DNA of 64,000 nucleotides from Microlunatus soli (GTDB lineage: Bacteria > Actinomycetota > Actinomycetes > Propionibacteriales > Propionibacteriaceae), in the NCBI RefSeq assembly GCF_900105385.1, contig NZ_LT629772.1, forward strand, positions 6,668,915 through 6,732,914, in the 5' to 3' direction. Positions 25,706-33,371 of this stretch are shown one piece after another (within the stretch, counting starts at the first letter, position 1; the number at the start of each line of letters is the position of its first letter). Made by a program: the position numbers and the translations under genes. The notes under the pieces were generated by a model that made no database searches, was not told the origin of the DNA, and worked only from the letters and a program-made list of their open reading frames with translations.

Positions 25706-27480
25706 GTCTGCTGGAGGTTGCCGGGCTGAATGTCGCCGCCGGTCGCACTGCCCTGGTGCAGGATCTCGATCTGGTCATCGAACCCGGTGAACGGGTCGGG
25801 CTGATCGGCGAGTCGGGATCGGGTAAGTCGCTGACCTGTTTGAGCATCATGGGCCTGCTGCCGGCCGGGCTGACCGCGTCCGGGTCGCTGCGGCTGGACG
25901 GAGTTGATCATGATCTGCTCGTGGCCCCGGAGTCGGCCTGGTCGACGCTGCGCGGCCGTCGGCTGTCGATGATCTTCCAGGAACCGATGACCGCACTGAA
26001 CCCCCTGATGAAGGTCGGCCGGCAGGTCGCGGAGATGATGACGCTGCACGGTGCGGACGCTGCCGCGGCGTCCCGGCGGACCGTCGAACTGCTCGACCAG
26101 GTCGGGCTGCCCGACCCGGCGGTCGCGGCACAGGCCTACCCGCATCAGCTGTCCGGCGGGCAGCGGCAGCGGGTGATGTTGTCGATGGCGATGGCCAACT
26201 CCCCCGATCTGCTGCTGGCCGACGAGCCGACCACGGCTCTGGACGTGACGGTGCAGGCGCAGGTGTTGGACCTGATGCGGGCCCAGGTCCGCGAGCACGG
26301 CACGGCGCTGTTGTTCATCACCCACGACCTCGCCGTCGTCTCCGGGATGTGCCAGCGGGTGTTGATCATGAAGGACGGTCTGATCGTCGAGTCCGGCAGC
26401 ATCGATCAGGTCTTCTCCGATCCCCGGCATCCCTACACCCGCGGGCTGCTCGCGGCCTCCGCCCTGGCCACCGATCCGCACACCGGTCGCCTGATCACCG
26501 TTCCCCGGGGTCCTGAGCCTGTCGAAGGACCTGAGCCCACACAGGGTCCTGAGCCCGCCGAAGGACTGTCAACTCAACCACCAGCCCTCCGACAAGCTCA
26601 GGGCCCTTCGGACGGACAAGCTCAGGGACCGGCGGCGCACGACGTCCTGGCAGACGGGGACCCGGTGATCTTCAACCGGAGCGACGCACCGGTGATCAGC
26701 GTTCGGGAGCTGGGGCGGACCTACCACCGCGGGCGAACCTCGTTGTTCGGTCGGCGACGGGAGGTGACCGCGTTGGACGACCTGTCCTTCGATGTCTCGT
26801 CGGGTGACCGGTTCGGCATCGTGGGCGAGTCCGGATCGGGCAAGTCGACACTGCTCAGACTGCTGTGTGCGTTGGATTCTCCGACCACCGGCAGCGTCGA
26901 GGTGGCCGGACAGCAGCTGGCCGGCGCCAAGGAGCGCAACCTGCGGGCACTGCGCGAGCAGGTGCAGATCGTTTTCCAGGACCCACACTCCTCGCTTGAC
27001 CCGAGGATGCGGATCCGCGACGTGGTGGCCGAGCCGCTGCGCGCAGTCTCCGACGCCGGCCGCCGCAGCAGGGTCACGGAGATGTTGCAGGCCGTCGGGC
27101 TGCCGGCCGACGCCGGCGACCGATTCCCGCACCAGTTCTCCGGCGGCCAGCGACAACGCATCGCCATCGCCCGAGCGCTGATCACCGAGCCGAGCGTGCT
27201 GTTGGCCGACGAGGCGGTGTCGGCGCTGGACGTGTCGGTCCGTGCCCAGGTGCTGAATCTGCTCGCCGACCTGGTCAGCAGCTATCGGCTGACCCTGGTG
27301 TTCGTCTCGCACGACCTGAACGTGATCCGGCACCTGTGCGACACGGTCGCTGTGATGCAGTCCGGGCGGATCGTCGAGTGCGGCCCGACAGAGCAGCTCT
27401 ACGCCGAACCGCGCCACCCGTACACCGAACGTCTGATCGGCGCGCTGCCCGAGTTGCACACCACGGCCGTCGGCCGATGA
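25702..27480 (+). CDS. Fused dipeptide ABC transporter ATPase (DppD-DppF)
   Basis: A 592-aa protein with two complete ATPase domains. Domain 1 (about residues 1-265): Walker A GESGSGKSLTCL, signature LSGGQRQRVMLSMAM, Walker B LLLADEPTTALDV. Domain 2 (about 330-585): Walker [15 protein letters not shown], signature FSGGQRQRIAIARAL, Walker B VLLADEAVSALDV (Ala replaces the usual Pro-Thr, with Glu kept). The C-terminal oligopeptide-transport motif HPYT(R/E) follows both. The linker (about 271-309) is an in-frame copy of a dispersed palindromic repeat, translated as a Gly-Pro-Glu/Gln-rich, probably disordered tether. Single-chain DppDF proteins are common in actinobacteria. Confidence 0.9.
   Translation: MSLLEVAGLNVAAGRTALVQDLDLVIEPGERVGLIGESGSGKSLTCLSIMGLLPAGLTASGSLRLDGVDHDLLVAPESAWSTLRGRRLSMIFQEPMTALNPLMKVGRQVAEMMTLHGADAAAASRRTVELLDQVGLPDPAVAAQAYPHQLSGGQRQRVMLSMAMANSPDLLLADEPTTALDVTVQAQVLDLMRAQVREHGTALLFITHDLAVVSGMCQRVLIMKDGLIVESGSIDQVFSDPRHPYTRGLLAASALATDPHTGRLITVPRGPEPVEGPEPTQGPEPAEGLSTQPPALRQAQGPSDGQAQGPAAHDVLADGDPVIFNRSDAPVISVRELGRTYHRGRTSLFGRRREVTALDDLSFDVSSGDRFGIVGESGSGKSTLLRLLCALDSPTTGSVEVAGQQLAGAKERNLRALREQVQIVFQDPHSSLDPRMRIRDVVAEPLRAVSDAGRRSRVTEMLQAVGLPADAGDRFPHQFSGGQRQRIAIARALITEPSVLLADEAVSALDVSVRAQVLNLLADLVSSYRLTLVFVSHDLNVIRHLCDTVAVMQSGRIVECGPTEQLYAEPRHPYTERLIGALPELHTTAVGR
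26512..26628. repeat. Dispersed palindromic repeat, in frame inside the DppDF gene
   Basis: The sequence contains CCTGAGCCTGTCGAAGGAC and, inverted, GACAAGCTCAGGGCCCTTCG, the same building blocks found at 42186, 45759 and 49382. Here about 117 bp (39 codons) of it is translated as the linker between the two ATPase domains without a stop or frameshift. Confidence 0.75.
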
Positions 27481-27493
27481 CGAAAGGCGATCG

Positions 27494-28549
27494 TTGAACC
27501 AGCTGCCCACGAGCCCTGAGACCGATGGGCCTGACACCGATCCGAGAGGTGCGATCACTGCCGTGCCCGGGGTCCGGGTCGGGCACGTCAGCCGGGTCGA
27601 CGATGATCATCTGACCGGCGTTACGGTGGTCCTGCCGCCCCGTGGCACCGTCGGCGGCGTCAGCGTACGGGGCGGCGGGCCCGGTACGCACGAGACCGAT
27701 GCGTTGGCGCCCGGGACGCTGGTGCCGACCGTCGACGCGGTGGTGCTGACCGGTGGCAGCGCGTTCGGCCTGGTGACGGCGCACGGAGCCCAACGGTGGT
27801 GCGCCGAACACGACCGCGGCGTGCCGATGGGCGCTCCCGGCGAGGTGGTGCCGATCGTTCCGGCGGCCGCGATCTTCGACCTCGGACGGGGCGGCCGGTT
27901 CACCGCCCGCCCCACAGAGGACTGGGGCTACCGAGCGGCCGTCGCCGCCGATCACAGCGGCGACGGCGCCGAGGTCGAGCGCGGAAACGTCGGCGCCGGC
28001 ACCGGCGCCCAGGTCGCCGACGGACGACTGAAGGGCGGGGTCGGGACGGCGTCGGCGACGGTCCGGTTCGACGGCGGGTCGGTCACCGTCGGAGCGCTGG
28101 CCGTCGTCAATGCCCGCGGTGTCCCCCAGTTGCCGCGGATCGACGCGTTGTTGTCCGGCCTGCCACCGCGGATGCCGAACGGAGCCGTGACCGAGCCCGG
28201 TTTCAACACCACGATCGCTGTGGTCGCTACCGACGCCCGGCTCGACGTCGCCGACATCACCCGCACCGCGGCCTGTGCGCACGACGGCTTCGCCCGGGCG
28301 ATCGATCCGGTGCACACGCTCACCGACGGTGACACCGTTTTCGGCCTGGCAACCGGCGCGATCGACCTACCGTCGGAACCGATGCCACGGATCGCCGCGC
28401 TGGTCGAGATCCAGGCGGCCGCCGCCCGGGTGATGCAACAGGCGATCCTGGACGGGGTTCGCAGCGCGACACCGGTCCGCACCGCCGCCCGGGACTATCC
28501 GGCGTACTCCGCAGTCGCGGCGGACCGAGGACGGCCCGGGCCGGTCTGA
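27494..28549 (+). CDS. P1 family peptidase (DmpA/aminopeptidase-like)
   Basis: A 351-aa N-terminal-nucleophile-like peptidase of MEROPS family P1 (L-aminopeptidase D-Ala-esterase/amidase, DmpA type). Diagnostic blocks are AVPGVRVGHVSRVDDDHLTG at the start, LTGGSAFGLVTAHGAQRW, GNVGAGTGAQV and PGFNTTIAVVATDA, the last holding the predicted autoprocessing Asn-Thr junction (about residue 236) that frees the Thr nucleophile. It lies 13 nt after the DppDF gene, so it is probably the cytoplasmic hydrolase for the imported peptide or amide. TTG start at 27494 after an AAAGG RBS; no better in-frame ATG near the conserved N-terminus. Confidence 0.85.
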   Translation: MNQLPTSPETDGPDTDPRGAITAVPGVRVGHVSRVDDDHLTGVTVVLPPRGTVGGVSVRGGGPGTHETDALAPGTLVPTVDAVVLTGGSAFGLVTAHGAQRWCAEHDRGVPMGAPGEVVPIVPAAAIFDLGRGGRFTARPTEDWGYRAAVAADHSGDGAEVERGNVGAGTGAQVADGRLKGGVGTASATVRFDGGSVTVGALAVVNARGVPQLPRIDALLSGLPPRMPNGAVTEPGFNTTIAVVATDARLDVADITRTAACAHDGFARAIDPVHTLTDGDTVFGLATGAIDLPSEPMPRIAALVEIQAAAARVMQQAILDGVRSATPVRTAARDYPAYSAVAADRGRPGPV

Positions 28550-28674
28550 CCCCACGCCGACGGTTGATCGACCGCCGCCGGCCGGAGGTCGGGAATCGTC
28601 GCCGCGACAACCCGTGCTGCGACGCTCGCCGTGAGGTGCCACGACTGGGGTGCGAACCTCCGTACCCTGAAGTC

Positions 28675-29601
28675 ATGACCGATCGCCCCGTTCCCGCCCG
28701 ACACCGCGGGGACGTCGGTGATCGGGGCCGGCGCGGACTTCATGCGGTCCGGCGGATCCTGGCAGTGACCCTGGCTGCCTGTTTCCGCAACAGGGTCACC
28801 GGTCTGGCCGGTGAGGCAGCCTTCTTTGCGATCCTCTCGCTGCCACCGCTGATCTTCGCCGGCGTCGGCACCCTCGGGTTCGTCGCCTCGCAGATCCGGC
28901 CGGCGGTCATCCAGGAGTTCCGCACCGAGCTGTTGGAACTGGCCAGCCGGATCCTGACCCCCAGCGCTGTCCAGTCGGTGATCGCCCCGACCATCGACGA
29001 CGTGCTGGCCGGCGGCCGCGCCGATGTGATCTCGGTCGGGTTCCTGATCGCCCTCTGGTCGGGATCACGGGCGTTGAACGTGTTCATCGATGCGATCGGG
29101 ATCATGTACGGCCATCAGGGGCACCGACACTTCGTCCGTGCCCGGCTGCTGTCGTTCCTGCTCTACGTGGCCTTCCTGCTGGTCGCGGTCGTGTTGATCC
29201 CACTGGTGCTGGCCGGACCGAGCTTCGTCGAGCGGATCCTTCCCGATCCGATCGGCTGGCTCGGCGACCTCTACTGGCCGATCGTGCTGATCGGATCGGC
29301 GTTCTTCCTGGCCAGCCTGTACGACGTCTCGCTGCCTCGGGGGTATCAACTGCGCTGGGCGCTGCCGGGCGCAGGGCTGGCGATGCTGATCTGGGTCGGC
29401 GGCAGTTGGGCATTGCGCAAGGCGCTGAGTCTGAGCAGCGGCACCCCGTCGGTCTACGGTCCGTTGGCGGCACCGATCGCTCTGCTGCTGTGGCTGTATC
29501 TGATCTCCCTGGCCGTCCTGATCGGTGCCGCATTCAATTCTGCGATCGATGAATTTGCCCATCCGCAGGCCTCACCAGAACACTCCGTGACCGAATCCTG
29601 A
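28675..29601 (+). CDS. YihY/BrkB-family inner-membrane protein
   Basis: A 308-aa protein with six predicted TM segments of the YihY/virulence factor BrkB family. Recognisable blocks are VTGLAGEAAFFAILSLPPLI (TM1 region, about residues 40-60), ALWSGSRALNVFIDAIGIMY and SVYGPLAAPIALLLWLYLIS near the C-terminus. Function unknown; despite the old name it is not RNase BN. ATG 28675 is chosen because a TACCCT -10 box (28663-28668) ends 6 nt before it, a leaderless layout; no RBS is present. Confidence 0.85.
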   Translation: MTDRPVPARHRGDVGDRGRRGLHAVRRILAVTLAACFRNRVTGLAGEAAFFAILSLPPLIFAGVGTLGFVASQIRPAVIQEFRTELLELASRILTPSAVQSVIAPTIDDVLAGGRADVISVGFLIALWSGSRALNVFIDAIGIMYGHQGHRHFVRARLLSFLLYVAFLLVAVVLIPLVLAGPSFVERILPDPIGWLGDLYWPIVLIGSAFFLASLYDVSLPRGYQLRWALPGAGLAMLIWVGGSWALRKALSLSSGTPSVYGPLAAPIALLLWLYLISLAVLIGAAFNSAIDEFAHPQASPEHSVTES

Positions 29602-29995
29602 GACAGATGTCCGTATTATGGTATGAGGGCTTGCCGGATCAGCCGTGATCGCCCAGTCTTGTGACATGCCAACGCGCCTGCCCGCAGCTCTCCGCCCGGA
29701 TTTCGGGCCCGGAGTGCGTGCCGCGCGTGGCCGGACGAGCCGAGCCTTCGCAATCACCGAGATGATCGCCGACCTCGGCCCCTTCGTCGTACGCCGCTTC
29801 GTCGACTTCGCTCGGACCAAGTCGATGATGTGTCGGGCTTCCGCCTGATCTGCGCCCCCTTTTCCCGGACTTCCGGCGGTGCGCACGATCAGCGCCGCCG
29901 AACCTCAGAGCATCCTGCTGCTCCCCCGGTGGCGCGCCAGCGCATCGAACACGACGCACCGATGACCGACCGACAACGGCCAACGAAGGAATGCG
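29602..29995 (+). promoter_or_regulatory. Long leader of the sulfate-reduction operon
   Basis: Contains a possible -10 (TATTAT at about 29616), a predicted 28-codon leader peptide (29762-29848) and, after it, alternative hairpins: GGCGG (29875-29879) can pair either with CCGCC at 29841-29845 (end of the leader ORF) or with CCGCC at 29895-29899. Such exclusive pairings fit attenuation. No riboswitch that I know was recognised. Confidence 0.45.
29762..29848 (+). CDS. Putative cysteine leader peptide upstream of sirA
   Basis: A 28-codon reading frame encodes MIADLGPFVV-RRFVDFARTK-SMMCRASA, ending in Cys-Arg-Ala. Short actinobacterial leader peptides in front of sulfur genes typically read ...(L)TRRRxVDLxRVxSALCxA; the shared pattern is the R-R-x-V-D-(F/L)-x-R-x-x-S-(A/M)-x-C-R core. 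Translation of the late Cys codon would sense charged tRNA-Cys and set the downstream RNA fold. An in-frame ATG at 29666 would give a longer product, so the start is uncertain. The gene is too small for composition statistics. Confidence 0.45.
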   Translation: MIADLGPFVVRRFVDFARTKSMMCRASA

Positions 29996-31717
29996 ATGAG
30001 CATCGACACCACGCCCACCCGGACCGCCCGTACAGCTGCGCCCGCACGGCGGCCCGGCACCCGGCGCCAGGTAGGACGTAAGCGTGGCGAGGGCCAGTGG
30101 GCACTCGGCTACCGTGAGCCGCTGAACGCCAACGAGCAGTCCAAGAAGGACGACGACCCGCTGAACGTCCGGGCGCGCATCATCAACATCTACGCCAAGG
30201 GCGGCTTCGACAGCATCGACCCGGGCGATCTGCGCGGTCGGTTCCGGTGGATGGGCCTCTACACCCAGCGCAAGCCCGGCATCGACGGCGGCCGGACCGC
30301 GACATTGGAGCCGCACGAACTGGATGACACGCACTTCATGATGCGGATCCGGATCGACGGCGGAGCACTGACGACCGAGCAGCTGCGGGTGATCGCCAAG
30401 ATCTCCAACGACTTCGCCCGCGGCAGCGCCGACATCACCGATCGGCAGAACATCCAGCTGCACTGGATCCGGATCGAGGACGTGCCGGAGATCTGGAACC
30501 GGCTGGCCGACGTCGGCCTGGACACCACGGAAGCCTGTGGTGACTGCCCGCGAGTCGTGATCGGATCGCCGGTGGCCGGCATCTCCGCCGACGAGATCAT
30601 CAACGGTCAATCGGCCGTCGACGAGATCAAGGCGCGCTACATCGGCAGCCCGGAGTTCTCCAACCTGCCCCGCAAGTTCAAGACCTCCATCAGCGGCGAT
30701 CCGGGCCAGGACGTCGTCCCCGAACTGAACGACATCTCCTTCGTCGGAGTCGACCATCCCGAACACGGCCCGGGCTTCGACCTGTGGGTCGGCGGCGGGC
30801 TGTCCACCAACCCGATGCTCGCGCAGCGGCTGGGCGCCTGGGTGCCGCTGGCGGAGGTGCCCGACGTCTGGGCCGGGGTGACCCGGATCTTCCGGGACTA
30901 CGGCTACCGTCGGCTGCGCAACCGGGCCCGGCTGAAGTTCCTGGTCGCCGATTGGGGCACCGAGAAGTTCCGGCAGGTGCTGGAGGACGAGTACCTGCAA
31001 CGCAAGCTGATCGACGGCCCAGCACCCGAGACGCCCGTCTCAACCCGTGATCACGTCGGTGTTCATCGGCAGCATGACGGCAACCATTACGTCGGATTCA
31101 GCACCCCGGCGGGTCGGGTCAGCGGTGACATCCTCACCCGGGCCGCGGAAATCGCCGAGGCGCACGGTTCCCGGCGGCTCCGGACCACTCCGATGCAGAA
31201 GCTTCTGGTGCTCGACGTCGCCGAGGACGAGGTGCAGGGCCTGATCGCCGACTTCGCCGGACTCGGGCTGTCGGCCGACCCGAAGTCCTGGCAACGTTCG
31301 GTGCTCGCCTGCACCGGCATCGAGTTCTGCAAGCTGGCCATCGTGGAGACCAAGGCGCAGGCCGTCCGGGTCGCCGACGAACTGGAGCAGCGGCTGGGCT
31401 CGCTGGACAACCCGATCACCGTGCACATCAACGGCTGCCCCAACTCCTGCGCCCGGATCCAGACCGCCGACATCGGCCTGAAGGGCCAGCTCGTCCCCGG
31501 TGCAGGCGGCAATCAGGTGCCGGGCTACCAGGTGCATCTCGGCGGCGGACTCGGACTCGATGCCGGCTTCGGCCGGAAGCTGCGCGGCCACAAGGTGACC
31601 GCGGACGAGTTGCCCGACTACGTCGAACGGGTCGCCAAGGCGTACCTCGCCGATCGGCAGGACGGCGAACGCTTCGCCCAATGGGTCGGGCGAGCCGACG
31701 AATCGCTGCTGCTGTGA
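29996..31717 (+). CDS. sirA: Ferredoxin-dependent sulfite reductase
   Basis: A 573-aa sirohaem/4Fe-4S enzyme that reduces sulfite to sulfide with six electrons from ferredoxin in the cytoplasm. Two ferrite/parvulin-like repeats and two nitrite/sulfite reductase domains are visible; DFARGSADITDRQNIQLHWI and TEACGDCPRVVIGSPVAG are sirohaem-contact segments, and the cluster Cys set is C439TGIEFC445 with C481PNSC485. It is the first structural gene of the operon and is followed by cysH and cysC, so sulfite, not nitrite, is the substrate. ATG at 29996 with GAAGGAATGCG upstream as a modest RBS. Confidence 0.9.
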   Translation: MSIDTTPTRTARTAAPARRPGTRRQVGRKRGEGQWALGYREPLNANEQSKKDDDPLNVRARIINIYAKGGFDSIDPGDLRGRFRWMGLYTQRKPGIDGGRTATLEPHELDDTHFMMRIRIDGGALTTEQLRVIAKISNDFARGSADITDRQNIQLHWIRIEDVPEIWNRLADVGLDTTEACGDCPRVVIGSPVAGISADEIINGQSAVDEIKARYIGSPEFSNLPRKFKTSISGDPGQDVVPELNDISFVGVDHPEHGPGFDLWVGGGLSTNPMLAQRLGAWVPLAEVPDVWAGVTRIFRDYGYRRLRNRARLKFLVADWGTEKFRQVLEDEYLQRKLIDGPAPETPVSTRDHVGVHRQHDGNHYVGFSTPAGRVSGDILTRAAEIAEAHGSRRLRTTPMQKLLVLDVAEDEVQGLIADFAGLGLSADPKSWQRSVLACTGIEFCKLAIVETKAQAVRVADELEQRLGSLDNPITVHINGCPNSCARIQTADIGLKGQLVPGAGGNQVPGYQVHLGGGLGLDAGFGRKLRGHKVTADELPDYVERVAKAYLADRQDGERFAQWVGRADESLLL

Positions 31718-31776
31718 CCGGGACTCTCGCTTCGGCGAGCCTGACATTCGCCGACTCCACATCGGAAGGCGCTACT

Positions 31777-31986
31777 GTGTCGGATTCACCCAGCTCGGGG
31801 TCGGGGACGGGGCGGCAGTCGATCGCCTTCTGCCCGTACTGCTCCGAGGAAACGCTCTTCCCCGCCGAAAGCGGGGGTTGGGAATGCCGGAGCTGTCTGC
31901 GTGCGTTCTCGGTGAGGTTCCACGGACTGGTGTCGGGGGCGGCGGGCACCGCCGGTCCGGCACCGAAGGACGGTGACCAGCAATGA
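31777..31986 (+). CDS. Small zinc-ribbon protein of the sulfate-reduction operon
   Basis: A 69-aa protein with one four-cysteine zinc ribbon, FCPYCSEETLFP followed by WECRSCLRAFSVRF (CxxC-x14-CxxC), between sirA and cysH. It could bind Zn or Fe and deliver or sense something for the sulfite-reduction enzymes, but its job is unknown. The start is GTG 31777, 7 nt after GGAAGG; a GTG at 31714 overlapping the sirA stop (GTGA) would add 21 residues. Its TGA overlaps the cysH ATG (ATGA). From memory, a similar small ORF occurs at this position in Streptomyces. Confidence 0.75.
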   Translation: MSDSPSSGSGTGRQSIAFCPYCSEETLFPAESGGWECRSCLRAFSVRFHGLVSGAAGTAGPAPKDGDQQ

Positions 31987-32729
31987 CGATCTGCCAGACC
32001 AGTACGGAACGAGACATCGAGTTGGGTGACAGCAACGACCTCTCCGAGGGGCAGTTGCGCGCTCTCGCCGAGCGAGCCGGCCAGGAACTGGAAGGCGCAC
32101 CGGCCGAGGAGATCCTCGCCTGGGGGTTCGCGCGCTTTGGCCGCCGGTTGGCGGTGACGGCCTCGATGGCGGACACGGTGATGATCCACCTCGCCGAGCA
32201 GACCGCACCCGGGATGGACGTCATCTTCCTGGACACCGGCTATCACTTCGTCGAGACGATCGGCACCCGTGACGCGGTGGAGCAGATCTTCGACGTCAAC
32301 GTGGGCAACGTGACGCCGGAACTGTCCGTCGCCGAGCAGGACGCCCGTTACGGCAAGGATCTCTTCGCCAGCAACCCCGACCTGTGCTGCCAGATGCGCA
32401 AGGTGGAGCCGCTGGGCAAGGTGCTGAAGCCGTACAACGCGTGGGCCACCGGCCTGCGCCGGGTGGACAGCGCCCGCCGGGCCGACACCCGGGTGGTGGC
32501 CTTCGACAACGTCAAGAAGATGGTCAAGATCGCACCGATCGCCTCCTGGACCGACGACGAGGTGGCTGCCTACATCGACAAGCACAGCCTGATCAGCAAC
32601 CCGCTGCTGGCCGATGGATACCCGTCGATCGGCTGCGAACCCTGCACCAGCCGTCCGGTGGACGGCGGCGATCCGCGCAGCGGCCGGTGGGCCGGCCGCG
32701 GCAAGACCGAATGCGGGATCCAGCTGTGA
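31983..32729 (+). CDS. cysH: Assimilatory adenylylsulfate (APS) reductase, 4Fe-4S type
   Basis: A 248-aa PAPS/APS reductase family protein that makes sulfite from activated sulfate with thioredoxin. It has the two-plus-two cysteine signature of the iron-sulfur APS-specific branch: Cys135-Cys136 (LCCQMRKVEPL) and Cys218-x2-Cys221 (GCEPCTSRPV); the catalytic Cys is in the C-terminal KTECGIQL. PAPS-specific enzymes lack the first two pairs. Coupled by ATGA overlap to the zinc-ribbon gene and by GTGA to cysC. Confidence 0.88.
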   Translation: MTICQTSTERDIELGDSNDLSEGQLRALAERAGQELEGAPAEEILAWGFARFGRRLAVTASMADTVMIHLAEQTAPGMDVIFLDTGYHFVETIGTRDAVEQIFDVNVGNVTPELSVAEQDARYGKDLFASNPDLCCQMRKVEPLGKVLKPYNAWATGLRRVDSARRADTRVVAFDNVKKMVKIAPIASWTDDEVAAYIDKHSLISNPLLADGYPSIGCEPCTSRPVDGGDPRSGRWAGRGKTECGIQL

Positions 32730-33346
32730 CCGAACCAGCCGTGTCGACCGAACCAGCCCTGTCGACCGGGATCGGCCGGCCGTCCAACCCGGTGCGGACC
32801 GACGTCACCGGGGCAACCCTATGGTTCACCGGTCTGCCGTCGGCCGGCAAGTCGACGATCGCGCATGCGTTGGCCGACGACCTCCGGGCGACCGGCATCG
32901 ACGTCCATGTGCTGGACGGTGACGACGTCCGGCCCTACCTGTCGAAGGGGCTGGGATTCAGCCGGGAGGACCGGGACATCAACGTGACCCGGATCGGTTA
33001 CGTGGCGCGACTGCTGTCCAGCCACGGCGTGTTGACCCTGGTGCCGGTGATCGCCCCGTTCGCCAGTGCCCGCAACGCCGTCCGTGCCGACCATGCCAAG
33101 CACGCCGTCCCGTACGGCGAGGTGTTCGTCTCGACCAGCCTCGAGATCACCGAGCAGCGCGACGTGAAGGGCCTGTACGCCAAGGCCCGCCGTGGCGAGA
33201 TCACCGGGATGACCGGAATTGACGACCCGTACGAAGAACCGACCAGCGCCGATCTCGTGATCGACACCGGACAGGTGCCGTTGACCGAATCGGTCGTGCA
33301 GACCAAGGCGCTGGCTTCGGCCTTACTGGGCAGGGATCTGCCATGA
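32726..33346 (+). CDS. cysC: Adenylyl-sulfate kinase
   Basis: A 206-aa APS kinase that makes PAPS from APS. After a 28-residue non-conserved Thr/Pro-rich N-terminus come the P-loop GLPSAGKSTIA (about residues 36-46), LDGDDVRPYLSKGLGFSRED and the SPFASARN-equivalent APFASARNAVRADH; the C-terminal GMTGIDDPYEEP completes the family pattern. GTG start overlaps the cysH TGA. Its presence in an operon whose CysH is an APS-type reductase is curious: PAPS would not be needed for assimilation. Confidence 0.9.
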   Translation: MTEPAVSTEPALSTGIGRPSNPVRTDVTGATLWFTGLPSAGKSTIAHALADDLRATGIDVHVLDGDDVRPYLSKGLGFSREDRDINVTRIGYVARLLSSHGVLTLVPVIAPFASARNAVRADHAKHAVPYGEVFVSTSLEITEQRDVKGLYAKARRGEITGMTGIDDPYEEPTSADLVIDTGQVPLTESVVQTKALASALLGRDLP

Positions 33347-33371
33347 GGCCGGCTACAGAGGAGGACCGACG

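Noticed and set aside
26512..26628. A frameshift or gene boundary splitting DppD and DppF.
   Set aside because: The frame is continuous across the repeat, both ATPase domains are complete, and fused DppDF proteins are common.
29602..29995. SAM, cobalamin or other known riboswitch upstream of sirA.
   Set aside because: I looked for the conserved cores (for example the B12-box and SAM-I kink-turn elements) and did not see them; the leader-peptide model explains the region better.
29846..29998. A frame after the leader peptide with adjacent Cys codons (TGCTGC at about 29916) that could be a poly-Cys leader.
   Set aside because: It has no plausible start codon and runs to the sirA start; the 28-codon ORF before it fits the known pattern better.
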